This document shows positions 45,977 through 54,843 of a stretch of DNA of 64,000 nt, one piece after another. The DNA is from Pseudomonas triticicola. GTDB lineage: Bacteria; Pseudomonadota; Gammaproteobacteria; Pseudomonadales; Pseudomonadaceae. The first letter of the stretch is position 1, and every line of letters starts with the position of its first letter. Below the pieces are notes generated by a model. That model worked only from the letters and a program-made list of their open reading frames with translations. It did not search any database and was not told where the DNA came from. Where the stretch lies: positions 3,869,501-3,933,500 of the forward strand of contig NZ_JAHSTX010000001.1 of assembly GCF_019145375.1 (NCBI RefSeq). The letters are read 5' to 3'. The position numbers were made by a program, and so were the translations under genes.

Positions 45977-48097
45977 ATGTCCAGGTTTACTGCTGTCCCC
46001 TGCGCGGAATCTGCCCGCGCGCACTTTGCCCTGAATGAATCGCGGATTCGTTGCAGGCACGCTATTGCCGTCCTTTGCGGCGTACTGCTGACACCGCTGG
46101 CGCTGGCTGATGATCACACCGGCCACGAAAGTGAATTGAGCCCGACGGTGATCACTGCCATCGCTCCAAGCTCGCCACTGACGATCGTCACCAACCCCAA
46201 GGATCCGCGCCAACCGGTGCCGGCCAGTGACGGCGGCGATTACCTGAAGACCATTCCCGGCTTCGCTCTGGTGCGCAATGGCGGCACCAACGGCGATCCG
46301 GTGTTGCGCGGGATGTTCGGTTCGCGGCTGAACATCCTCACCAACGGCAGCATGATGCTCGGCGCTTGCCCTGGCCGGATGGACGCGCCGACTTCGTACA
46401 TCTCGCCGGAAACCTACGACAAGCTCACGGTGATCAAAGGTCCGCAGACTGTCCTCTGGGGGCCGGGCGCATCGGCCGGTACGGTGCTGTTCGACCGTGA
46501 GCCGGAGAACTTCGGCGAACTCGGCACTCGCGTCAACGCCAGCATCCTGGCTGGCTCGCATGGGCGTTTCGACAAGGTTGTCGACGCGGCTGCCGGCGGT
46601 CCGTTGGGCTACGTGCGCGTCATCGGCAACACCGCGCATTCCGACGATTACCGCGATGGCAACAACGACATCGTCGCCTCGCGTTACGACAAGTGGAACG
46701 GCGATGTCGCACTGGGCTGGACGCCGGATGCCGACACCTTGATCGAACTCACCGCCGGCAAGGGCGACGGCGAGGCGCGGTATGCCGGGCGCGGCATGGA
46801 CGGTTCGCAATTCCTGCGCGAAAGCCTCGGCCTGCGTTTCGAGAAATCCAACATCAGCGAGGTGCTGGAAAAACTCGAGGCGCAGGTCTACTACAACTAC
46901 GCCGACCATGTGATGGATAACTACACCCTGCGCACCCCGTCCGGCACCGGGATGATGGCGGGACCGATGGCGTCCAACGTCGACCGTCGGACCCTCGGCG
47001 CGCGACTCAAGGCGACCTGGCGCTGGGCCGATGTTCAGCTGATCACCGGCCTCGACGCACAGACCAACGAGCACCGCCAGCGCAGCTCAATGGGCATCGA
47101 CACCTACAAGGACCTGCCGTACAGCAAGGACGCCGATTTCCATAACTACGGCGTGTTCAGCGAAATGACCTGGTACGCCGCCGAGCGTGATCGCTTGATC
47201 ACTGGCGCACGGGTGGATCGCGCTTCGGCCAAGGATTACCGGCAGACCACCGGGTCGGGGATGATGTCCCGCCCCAACCCGACCGCCGACGACACCCGCG
47301 CCGACACCCTGCCCAGCGGCTTCATCCGTTACGAGCATGACCTCGCCGACAGCCCGACCACGCTCTATGCAGGCCTCGGCCACGCGCAACGCTTTCCGGA
47401 TTACTGGGAGTTGTTTTCACCCAAGTCGGGCCCGGCAGGATCGGTCAATGCGTTCGACTCGATCAAACCGGAAAAGACCACGCAGCTCGACTTTGGCGTG
47501 AACTACAGGAGCGCCGACCTCGAAGCCTGGGCCTCGGGTTACATCGGTGTGGTACGCGATTACATCCTGTTCGACTACACGCCGGGAATGATGGGCATGA
47601 GCAACTCGCGCGCCGAAAACATCGACGCGCGGATCATGGGTGGCGAACTGGGAGCTGCCTATAACCTCACCGACAACTGGAAAGCCGATGCGACCCTGGC
47701 CTACGCCTGGGGCAAGAACAGCAGTGACGGCTCGGCCCTGCCGCAGATGCCGCCGCTGGATGCGCGTTTCGGCCTGACCTACAGCCAAGACAACTGGAGC
47801 GCCGGCGCACTCTGGCGAGTGGTCGCCGCGCAGCACCGCATCGACGCGAACAAGGGCAACGTGGTCGGCAAGGATTACGCCCAGAGCTCCGGCTTCGGCG
47901 TGTTCTCGCTCAACGGCGCGTACCGCATCAACCAGCACTGGAAGGTCAGCAGCGGCGTCGACAACCTGTTCGGCAAAGCCTACGCCGAGCACCTGAACCT
48001 GGCTGGCAATGCCGGGTTCGGTTACCCGGCCAATGACCCACAGGCAATTAATGAACCGGGGCGCACGCTCTGGACCAAAGTGGATATGAGTTTCTGA
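45977..48097 (+). CDS. oprC: TonB-dependent copper receptor OprC/NosA family
   Basis: Outer-membrane beta barrel importing copper with TonB energy. About 706 residues from ATG 45977 (MSRFTAVPCAESA; ATG 45965 is the alternative). Signal region ends near LTPLALADD. The plug domain carries DGGDYLKTIPGFALVRNGG and VIKGPQTVLWGPGASAG. The copper-binding CxxxM motif characteristic of OprC is present in MLGACPGRMDAPTSY. Barrel strands end with GRTLWTKVDMSF, a terminal aromatic as required by the Bam machinery. Met-rich loops (GTGMMAGPM, PGMMGMS) are common in this family. Upstream genes supply DUF2946 and PCuAC proteins. Confidence 0.95.
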   Translation: MSRFTAVPCAESARAHFALNESRIRCRHAIAVLCGVLLTPLALADDHTGHESELSPTVITAIAPSSPLTIVTNPKDPRQPVPASDGGDYLKTIPGFALVRNGGTNGDPVLRGMFGSRLNILTNGSMMLGACPGRMDAPTSYISPETYDKLTVIKGPQTVLWGPGASAGTVLFDREPENFGELGTRVNASILAGSHGRFDKVVDAAAGGPLGYVRVIGNTAHSDDYRDGNNDIVASRYDKWNGDVALGWTPDADTLIELTAGKGDGEARYAGRGMDGSQFLRESLGLRFEKSNISEVLEKLEAQVYYNYADHVMDNYTLRTPSGTGMMAGPMASNVDRRTLGARLKATWRWADVQLITGLDAQTNEHRQRSSMGIDTYKDLPYSKDADFHNYGVFSEMTWYAAERDRLITGARVDRASAKDYRQTTGSGMMSRPNPTADDTRADTLPSGFIRYEHDLADSPTTLYAGLGHAQRFPDYWELFSPKSGPAGSVNAFDSIKPEKTTQLDFGVNYRSADLEAWASGYIGVVRDYILFDYTPGMMGMSNSRAENIDARIMGGELGAAYNLTDNWKADATLAYAWGKNSSDGSALPQMPPLDARFGLTYSQDNWSAGALWRVVAAQHRIDANKGNVVGKDYAQSSGFGVFSLNGAYRINQHWKVSSGVDNLFGKAYAEHLNLAGNAGFGYPANDPQAINEPGRTLWTKVDMSF

Positions 48098-48113
48098 CAC
48101 CAACACCTACCCA

Positions 48114-48203
48114 TGTGGGAGCGAGCCTGCTCGCGAAGAGGCCGGCGCATTCAGCAGTGATGTCGTCTGGCATGACGCCTTCGCGAGCAGGCTCGCTCCC
48201 ACA
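48114..48203. repeat. REPIN between oprC and the PepSY gene
   Basis: TGTGGGAGCGAGCCTGCTCG (from 48114) and its inverted partner (48178-48203) flank a spacer of about 37 bp. It may form a stable 3' structure protecting oprC mRNA. Confidence 0.9.
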
Positions 48204-48247
48204 GGTAACAGACAACGAAAAGAACCAAGCCAAGCGGAGCAAACGTG

Positions 48248-49621
48248 ATGCAAAAGCCTCAACCGAATTTCTACAACCTGGCCTGGCGCTGGCATTTCTA
48301 TGCCGGGCTGTTCGTCGCGCCGTTCATGGTGATACTGGCCCTGACCGGGATCATTTATCTGTTCAAGCCGCAGCTCGACTCGCTGATGTACAGCAGCCTG
48401 CTCGAAGTACCGGCCGGGCACCACACGGTGCCGGCCGATGACTTGCTGCAACGGGTGAAAGCTGCCTATCCGCAGGGCCAGGTCACCCAGTACCTGCCGC
48501 CGGTGAATGCCGAACGCAGCGCGCAATTCGTGGTGAAAAATGCCGGCCACGAACTCAACGTGTTCGTCGATCCGTACCACGGTGACATCCTCGGCGAGCA
48601 GGATGCCAAGCAGAATCTGCAAGCCATCGCCCGTGCGATCCACGGCGAATTGATGATCGGCACGGTCGGCGATCGCCTGATCGAAATGGCCGCTGGCTGG
48701 GGCGTGGTGCTGGTGGTGTCGGGGCTGTTTCTGTGGTGGCCGCGCGGTCAGGCGGCGGGCATCCTGTGGCCGCGTTGGAACAGCCGCGGTCGAGTGTTGT
48801 GGCGCGATCTGCATGCCGTCACCGGTTTCTGGGGTGCGACATTGCTGTTGGTGATGTTGCTCAGCGGCATGACCTGGACCGGTTTCTGGGGCAAGCAATA
48901 CGCGCAGGTGTGGAACGTGTTTCCGGCAGCGATGTGGGACAACGTACCGACCTCCGACATCGAGGCGCGCACCCTCAACAGCGCGACCCGCCAGACCGTG
49001 CCATGGGCGATGGAAAACACACCGATGCCGATGTCCGGCGACCACGCCGAACACATGAATCACGGCAATGCCCATGCCGGTCCCGCTGCACCCGAAGTCA
49101 GCCTGCAGGATGTGCAAAACATCGCCAGCGAACGCAAGGTGGAGCCCGGCTACAGCATCACCCTGCCGACCACCGCCACCGGCGTGTTCACCATTGCCGT
49201 GTTCGCCGATGACCCGCGCAACGACGCCACCCTGCATATCGATCAGTACACCGGCAAGGTCCTCGCCGATGTGCGCTTCGAGCACTACGGCACCGTTGCT
49301 CGCGCCACGGAAATCGGCGTGATGCTCCACGAAGGCAAGATGTTCGGCACCTTCAACCAGATCGTCGTGCTGCTGATCTGCCTGATGATTCTGCTCAGCG
49401 CCGTCAGCGGTGTGGTGATCTGGTGGAAACGACGCCCCGAAGGCAAGTTCGGCGTGCCGCCGCTGCGCCATGATCTGCCGAAGTGGAAAGCCGGCGTGGC
49501 GATCATGTTGGTGCTGGCGGTGGTGTTTCCACTGGTGGGGGCTTCGCTGGTGGTGGTCTGGTTGCTCGACCGGTTTCTCGTGCCCCGACTTGGTCTGCGG
49601 GCCGCGCAGGTGCAGCGTTGA
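48248..49621 (+). CDS. PepSY-associated transmembrane protein of the copper cluster
   Basis: 457 residues with four membrane segments: near 17-40 (GLFVAPFMVILALTGIIYLF), about 150-170, about 195-215, and the C-terminal pairs around 370-390 and 415-440. Two PepSY-like periplasmic regions are present. The loop TPMPMSGDHAEHMNHGNAHA is Met/His-rich and probably binds copper. This family includes putative periplasmic metal reductases working with siderophore or copper receptors. The adjacent OprC makes reduction or handling of imported copper likely, but it is inferred. Start ATG 48248 with GGAG 8 nt upstream; a GTG one codon earlier is possible. Confidence 0.88.
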   Translation: MQKPQPNFYNLAWRWHFYAGLFVAPFMVILALTGIIYLFKPQLDSLMYSSLLEVPAGHHTVPADDLLQRVKAAYPQGQVTQYLPPVNAERSAQFVVKNAGHELNVFVDPYHGDILGEQDAKQNLQAIARAIHGELMIGTVGDRLIEMAAGWGVVLVVSGLFLWWPRGQAAGILWPRWNSRGRVLWRDLHAVTGFWGATLLLVMLLSGMTWTGFWGKQYAQVWNVFPAAMWDNVPTSDIEARTLNSATRQTVPWAMENTPMPMSGDHAEHMNHGNAHAGPAAPEVSLQDVQNIASERKVEPGYSITLPTTATGVFTIAVFADDPRNDATLHIDQYTGKVLADVRFEHYGTVARATEIGVMLHEGKMFGTFNQIVVLLICLMILLSAVSGVVIWWKRRPEGKFGVPPLRHDLPKWKAGVAIMLVLAVVFPLVGASLVVVWLLDRFLVPRLGLRAAQVQR

Positions 49622-49628
49622 TATGACG

Positions 49629-49656
49629 GGCGCGGGCCGTTTCGGCGGCCCGCGCC
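49629..49656. terminator. GC-rich hairpin between the PepSY gene and the seven-module gene
   Basis: GGCGCGGGCC (49629-49638) and GGCCCGCGCC (49647-49656) form a perfect 10-bp stem with an 8-nt loop, followed by TGTTCATTT. Serves the convergent gene ends. Confidence 0.7.
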
Positions 49657-49673
49657 TGTTCATTTCATGTCAC

Positions 49674-52600
49674 TTACAACTCGTCGCGCAAGCGCACGGT
49701 ACCGGGTGTCGGGGACTGCTGACGACGGCTTCGCCAGGTCGTATTCATGCGTCCGGTCTGGCGCCAGTAATAACCGGCGATCAGCACCCGGAACTCACCC
49801 AGCACCATAAGCCGCGAGAGAAACTCTCCAGGGCTCAGCCGGCTGACCCAGCGTCCACCCTCGAAAGTGGCTGAGCGGGTCAGCAACAGATCTCTTTCCG
49901 CCCGTGAATACACGGGCGTGTACTTGAGCAGCACATCGTGCGGCGTTGAATAGTAAAAGTGGAGGATATGCAGGCCTTTCTCCGTGGGGGCATGGGTGTG
50001 CGCGTGCACCAGCGAAGGCGCAGCGTAATTGGCATAGACCTGATCCACATCCGCCGCCAGCGTGGTGTTGCCCGAGACATGCAATTGATGGGTGGCCATC
50101 ACCGAGTAACCCTCGGGATAGCGCGGCGCCGGATCGCGCCAACTGACAGCAGGATCCGTGGCGGTACGCAGTATGCGCACCTGCGGATTGTCCTCGTTGG
50201 CGAGGTACACGATCGGCTCAAGCGGAACGAATCGAAGGCTGGACGGGTTCGCCAGAATCGCACTCTCATAACCGGTTCCTACGACCGCTTGGCCGGCTAC
50301 CCGCCCATGGGCATGGCAGGCGGCATCATCAGGATGATGAAAGACAGGTCCCAGCGCTGGAGCAGGATGCTCGCGCCAGCGTTGTTCACTGGACACGTCG
50401 GTCAGCCGTGGCTGCCAGTTTTCATCCACCTGGCCATGCCGCGACCAGTATTCACTGGTTTCAATCACCTCAAGTCGGCCGGCATGAGCCATCCGGTGGA
50501 CATAGTCGACAAATCTGAAGGTACCGCTGGCAATGCCTCGTTCGTCGACGGCCGCCTCAACCTTCGAGAGGAAGGCATTGGGGCGCAGTTGCACTTGCCC
50601 GAACTGATCGTAGAAAGTGCCGGGCTCGAACGCATGCAGGTGCAATTTCAACAACGCGCCATCGGCGCAGCAGAAGTAGATCGGCCGGTATCCCTGCGGC
50701 GTGTTGGCCCATGCGCAGGCAGCCTGGACATCGTTGGGCAGCAGAAAAAAGTGCCGTATGTCGTCCGGCCGCGCGCCCAGAGGTGGCAGCGCTGCTCGCA
50801 AGTAAATGGCGTTCAGACTGAAGCCTGACGGCAACTTGCCCTGCTCGAAAACCCGATCCAGCGCCAACCCCGAACGCTGCACCGCAACGGGCAGAGTGGA
50901 CACGAACAGGCCCTCTGGGCCGTTCAAAAGGTAACCGAAGGTCTGCGTATCCCTGCTCGCGGAGAATTCATGAGCGTGCCGCGCGGCAGCGTCGGCCTCG
51001 ATGAACAGCGGGCTGCAGACCGGGCTGCTCAACGCCTTGGCATAATCTGCGCTCGGCAAAAAATCCCCGGAATAGGGTGCCCACTGGGTTATCGGCCGCG
51101 GTTGCCCCCAGATCTCGCTTGCGGTGACCACCCACAAGCGTCCGGCCCTGGCCAGATCATTCACCCATTCGACGGGTTTCAATTGCCGATCGCGCAAGCG
51201 CTGTCTTATCGCTTTTGCATCGACAAAGGACCGCTGATCGCCCTGATCAAGCAGTTGCGAAAGCAGTTCGGGTTGCGGCCGATAGCCGATCACCGCGCCA
51301 TCCGGACAGAACAGGTATTCATCCCGTGGAGTGGGCGTATAGCGAACCAGCGAACCGTCCGCCGTCATCCAGTATTGCTCTTTCATGCCGCGATTATCGA
51401 ACGCCGACTCCAGCACCTCGGCCGAAAACACGTTCTGGTAGACCAGCTTTTGCACAGGCGCCAAGACCACCGACACCTCTTGGGCGACGCGCGACCGGTA
51501 CCGCGCTGCGATGCGACAACCCGCGGGAAACAATCCGGCTGCGTGACTTTCCTCAGGGCAGATATCGGTGAAATCAAAATCCTCATGGCTGACTTCAACG
51601 GGCAATGTGGCGACGTAGCGCTTATCGACCGTCTCCAGAATCAGCCCGCCATGCACCCTGTCGGTCATCAGAGGCACGAGTGTCCTGGCGTGGACGGCCG
51701 CGTCGTCAGCCGTCTGAAAAACCGGACCGAGCCTGCGCCGTTCGAGATGTGCGTACGCTTGCCAGGTGACATCGACCAGCCCCGTCCGGTCCCAGCACAG
51801 ACCGGTGCGCATGACGGACAGCTCGCCGCTGCTGGCGACCTCATGGATAAAGTCAGTCGGTAAGCGGACTCCAGCGGCCAGATCGCTTTTGATCTTTTCA
51901 AGCGTGTGTTGGGACGAGGCGTCATGAAACAGCTTGCTGGACTTGCTCCACGCATATTTGAGCAGAGCTCCATCGCGCACGGCGATATAGAGCGCTGCGG
52001 GAACGTCCGACACCATGACCGGACGCCGGCCGCCGTAGTACATCGAGGCTGTCAGGTGGTCCGGCGAGATGAAGTAATGTGCCAGCCAGTCATCCGGACT
52101 TTTCGTCGGATCACCGGCACGTTGCGATGCGTAGAAATTCCCGTGCAGCTCAAAGCCCTCGGGCAACGCATGCCATGGTTCAGTGGCCAGGTCGGCGAAT
52201 ACCGAATCGAGCCTGAACAGATTTCTGCCTTGATCACTGACGGGCACCAGTTCGGTAGCCACGTACTCTTGCCGGTTCTTGTGCTTGAGAATAAACCCGA
52301 AGTATGCGCGCACTTCTCCCTGCGGACGAAAGTCCCGGAGGCATCGATCCTGCGCAGCTTCATCCGCCGAGGAAAAAAACGCGCCGAACGCCACACGTTC
52401 CACGCGTTTCCAGGGTAATGGCAACGTCAGCGGCGGCAACGGGATTTGCGGCTGCGGGAGTGACGTGGGTTTGGGCAGGATCGGCTTGCCTCTGTCCGGT
52501 TCGGGATACAGCTCTGGCGGCACTTGCAACACCGGCACCCGCGGCGCGGGCGGAGGCGCGGGCGTGGTGCGCAGCGACCAGGTCGGCGGGACCCGCCCGC

Positions 52601-54542
52601 GATAGCCCCACAGCTGATTATCGATCAGAACCGTTAAACGTCCGGCCGCAGCCTGTTCACGAATGAAGTCCTGCGGGCGTTTACGGCCGCTGTCCAGTTC
52701 CAGCGCCAGTGCGCCTGGATGCTGGCGCGTGCCCAAGCGCCTGCCCAACTCCGTGGAGCCCGCAGATCCGTTGACCTCATACTTGACGAGACTGTCCGGC
52801 GCCGCGCTGATATACAAGGCAATCTCGTCGAGCAGAACCTGCCTGACCTCCGCCACACTCAACATCTGCAAGCTCGCAACCGCTTCCTGATATGTCCAGC
52901 CAAAAAGCTCTGTATCTACCGGCAAAAGTTGTGACAGGGCGATGTGTGAGACGTAACGGGCGTGCAGCGCATGGTCGTCGGGAAAGACCGGACGCCCTTG
53001 ATTGTCCATCGGATAAAGTCTGCCCTGGCCAAGCGTGTCGATATCTCCCGGCAACGGTTCGGTCACCACGAAACGCTTGTCGCTGCGCTGAAAAACATAC
53101 CCGGCGTACGGTTTGTCACGGCGCATGCCGGCGAGTTCATGGGCGTGGCGGACGGCATCATCGGCGTATAGAAAAGCGCCGCTCAATCGCGGCCAGGGGA
53201 AGTTGGCGAAGGGTTGCCATTGCAGATCCACCGGCCCTAGATGTGCCCAGAGCGCACTTCCGCGTACGACTTCCAGGGTCCCGGCCAGTACCAGCATCGA
53301 GACAAATGCTCGGGGCTCCAGTGTGCCGGCCAACAGCCTTGCCTGCACGCCGTTGTCACTCACCGTGCCGTCCGACTGCGTAACGCTCAGTGCCGCTTCG
53401 ATCGAATCGCCGCTGAAGCGGTACTTCAACATCGCATGATCCTGCGCCCGCATGTACAGCGACAACGCACGCCCTGCTTGCGCCAGATGTTGGCTGCGGG
53501 CATTCGCTTCGATAGCGAGGGCGATCTCTCGGGGCGTGAAGAAGTTCTCGTAGAGCCACGGCTGAGCAGACGGAAACTGTGCAGGGTCGGGCCGCGAGGC
53601 GAAGTAAAAGCCCTCCAGCAAATACCCCTTGGGCAGCTGCAATTGCCCTTGGGCATCAACCGGAAATATTCGCTCAGGATCCCAAGCGGCAAGGCCGGCC
53701 GGGCGCGCATGGGTGGCGACATACTCCTTGCCGGTCAGTTTTTTCAAGATCAGGCCTGTCGTCTGCGCGCCTCTTGATTTCAAGGCGGCCAGCACGGCGC
53801 GTTCGGCATTGACGCATACACGGGTCATCAGCGGCAGTTCGGTGACCACACCCGTGGAGAACGACGCGCCGGCCTTCCAGTCTGCAGGTACGCGCCCCAC
53901 CGAGTAGCCCCAGTCGGCATTCGAAACAATGACTTTGAGCTCACCCACGGTCGCCAGCTTGTTGATCACCGCCATCACGTCATAGGCCCCAGCCGGATGG
54001 CCCGACGGCCCGCCGGACTGCTGCCAGAGGAAGTAGTCGCGCTCCTCGGGCGAGCCGCTCGAGACGTATTTGAGCAAGCTGCCATCCGGACCTGAAAGGT
54101 AAGCGCTGCGGAAAAAATCCCGCGCCGACACATCGCCAATGAAGTCGCCGCCTGAATAGAAACTCATGAACAGCCGGAGCAGCGTTTCATCCTGACGCCG
54201 ATTGCCATTGCGGAACTCGGCATGGATCGGCGGATGGCTGTGAACGCTGGCGACGCACCGGTAGCCCAGCGGATGAAGCATGCCGCCAAGGACATCGGTC
54301 TGCACAATTGTGCCGAAGTCAAAACCCGTGGCTTGCCCGGCGATGGGTGAAGTGGCGAGCAACTTCCCGTCCGGACGCAGCAGGATCACGCTGCCGTACT
54401 CTTTGTCCGGGTTCAATGGAATCCGCGTGTGCACCCAATAGGCGGCGTCTTCTTCAGTCAGAAAAGCCGGGCTCAGTGGGGGCAGCTTGAACGTTGCTGG
54501 AGAACTGGCGGTACGACCGGATCGGCCTGAGACATGACTCAT
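49674..54542 (-). CDS. Seven-module repeat protein, DUF4329-like modules, possible toxin or deamidase-like
   Basis: 1622 residues from ATG 54542 (MSHVSGRSGRTASSPATF), no signal peptide or membrane helix. It consists of seven divergent copies of one module of about 220 residues. Each ends with the pattern G-x-L-x-V-(6)-W-(7,8)-W: GELKVIVSNADWGYS, GTLEVVRGSALWAHL, GRLTVLIDNQLWGYR, GELSVMRTGLCWDRT, GRLWVVTASEIWGQP, GRLEVIETSEYWSRH, GEFRVLIAGYYWRQT, near residues 200, 421, 634, 905, 1134, 1354 and 1582. Most modules open with an [A/D]DAA-x-HA-type segment. A proline-rich linker (about 660-715) separates modules 1-3 from 4-7. Only module 1 (VHSHPP, H101/H103) and module 7 (HAHTH, H1513/H1515/H1517) keep an HxH motif like DUF4329. 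The function is unknown to me. Confidence 0.72.
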   Translation of the reverse strand: MSHVSGRSGRTASSPATFKLPPLSPAFLTEEDAAYWVHTRIPLNPDKEYGSVILLRPDGKLLATSPIAGQATGFDFGTIVQTDVLGGMLHPLGYRCVASVHSHPPIHAEFRNGNRRQDETLLRLFMSFYSGGDFIGDVSARDFFRSAYLSGPDGSLLKYVSSGSPEERDYFLWQQSGGPSGHPAGAYDVMAVINKLATVGELKVIVSNADWGYSVGRVPADWKAGASFSTGVVTELPLMTRVCVNAERAVLAALKSRGAQTTGLILKKLTGKEYVATHARPAGLAAWDPERIFPVDAQGQLQLPKGYLLEGFYFASRPDPAQFPSAQPWLYENFFTPREIALAIEANARSQHLAQAGRALSLYMRAQDHAMLKYRFSGDSIEAALSVTQSDGTVSDNGVQARLLAGTLEPRAFVSMLVLAGTLEVVRGSALWAHLGPVDLQWQPFANFPWPRLSGAFLYADDAVRHAHELAGMRRDKPYAGYVFQRSDKRFVVTEPLPGDIDTLGQGRLYPMDNQGRPVFPDDHALHARYVSHIALSQLLPVDTELFGWTYQEAVASLQMLSVAEVRQVLLDEIALYISAAPDSLVKYEVNGSAGSTELGRRLGTRQHPGALALELDSGRKRPQDFIREQAAAGRLTVLIDNQLWGYRGRVPPTWSLRTTPAPPPAPRVPVLQVPPELYPEPDRGKPILPKPTSLPQPQIPLPPLTLPLPWKRVERVAFGAFFSSADEAAQDRCLRDFRPQGEVRAYFGFILKHKNRQEYVATELVPVSDQGRNLFRLDSVFADLATEPWHALPEGFELHGNFYASQRAGDPTKSPDDWLAHYFISPDHLTASMYYGGRRPVMVSDVPAALYIAVRDGALLKYAWSKSSKLFHDASSQHTLEKIKSDLAAGVRLPTDFIHEVASSGELSVMRTGLCWDRTGLVDVTWQAYAHLERRRLGPVFQTADDAAVHARTLVPLMTDRVHGGLILETVDKRYVATLPVEVSHEDFDFTDICPEESHAAGLFPAGCRIAARYRSRVAQEVSVVLAPVQKLVYQNVFSAEVLESAFDNRGMKEQYWMTADGSLVRYTPTPRDEYLFCPDGAVIGYRPQPELLSQLLDQGDQRSFVDAKAIRQRLRDRQLKPVEWVNDLARAGRLWVVTASEIWGQPRPITQWAPYSGDFLPSADYAKALSSPVCSPLFIEADAAARHAHEFSASRDTQTFGYLLNGPEGLFVSTLPVAVQRSGLALDRVFEQGKLPSGFSLNAIYLRAALPPLGARPDDIRHFFLLPNDVQAACAWANTPQGYRPIYFCCADGALLKLHLHAFEPGTFYDQFGQVQLRPNAFLSKVEAAVDERGIASGTFRFVDYVHRMAHAGRLEVIETSEYWSRHGQVDENWQPRLTDVSSEQRWREHPAPALGPVFHHPDDAACHAHGRVAGQAVVGTGYESAILANPSSLRFVPLEPIVYLANEDNPQVRILRTATDPAVSWRDPAPRYPEGYSVMATHQLHVSGNTTLAADVDQVYANYAAPSLVHAHTHAPTEKGLHILHFYYSTPHDVLLKYTPVYSRAERDLLLTRSATFEGGRWVSRLSPGEFLSRLMVLGEFRVLIAGYYWRQTGRMNTTWRSRRQQSPTPGTVRLRDEL

Positions 54543-54843
54543 AAAAACCTGCGCTGAGAATCGGGATGAGCAACTGAGTGTGGCCCGTCGGTTTTCTCAA
54601 GCTGTGGTAGATGTTTATCGCTTTTGTATCCGCATCTGAGTGCCAGCTTGCGCCCCAATCTGGCGCAGCTCGACGCACCATCGCCCAACTGCCGTCCCCT
54701 CCTGGTGCACGCATTCAGCGCGCAAGCCCTCTGGCACGACATTTTCTTGCCTGAACGCGACCGGGCACAGCCTTTGCAAAACACACTTTCAGTCGTTCGC
54801 ATCTGCCAACCAGAAAAAATCGAATGTTCATGGAGATCGCACA
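54543..54843. promoter_or_regulatory. Divergent region between the seven-module gene and urtA
   Basis: 301 bp containing the promoters of both divergent genes. Open frames here are not convincing. The urtA side is AT-richer near 54775-54840 and TGGAGAT lies before the urtA ATG. In pseudomonads urea uptake is nitrogen-controlled, but I could not identify a sigma-54 -24/-12 site with confidence. Confidence 0.4.

Noticed and set aside
44738..47074. 778-residue minus-strand open frame opposite the PCuAC, DUF2946 and oprC genes
   Set aside because: It spans three well-supported genes in the other orientation and has no family features.
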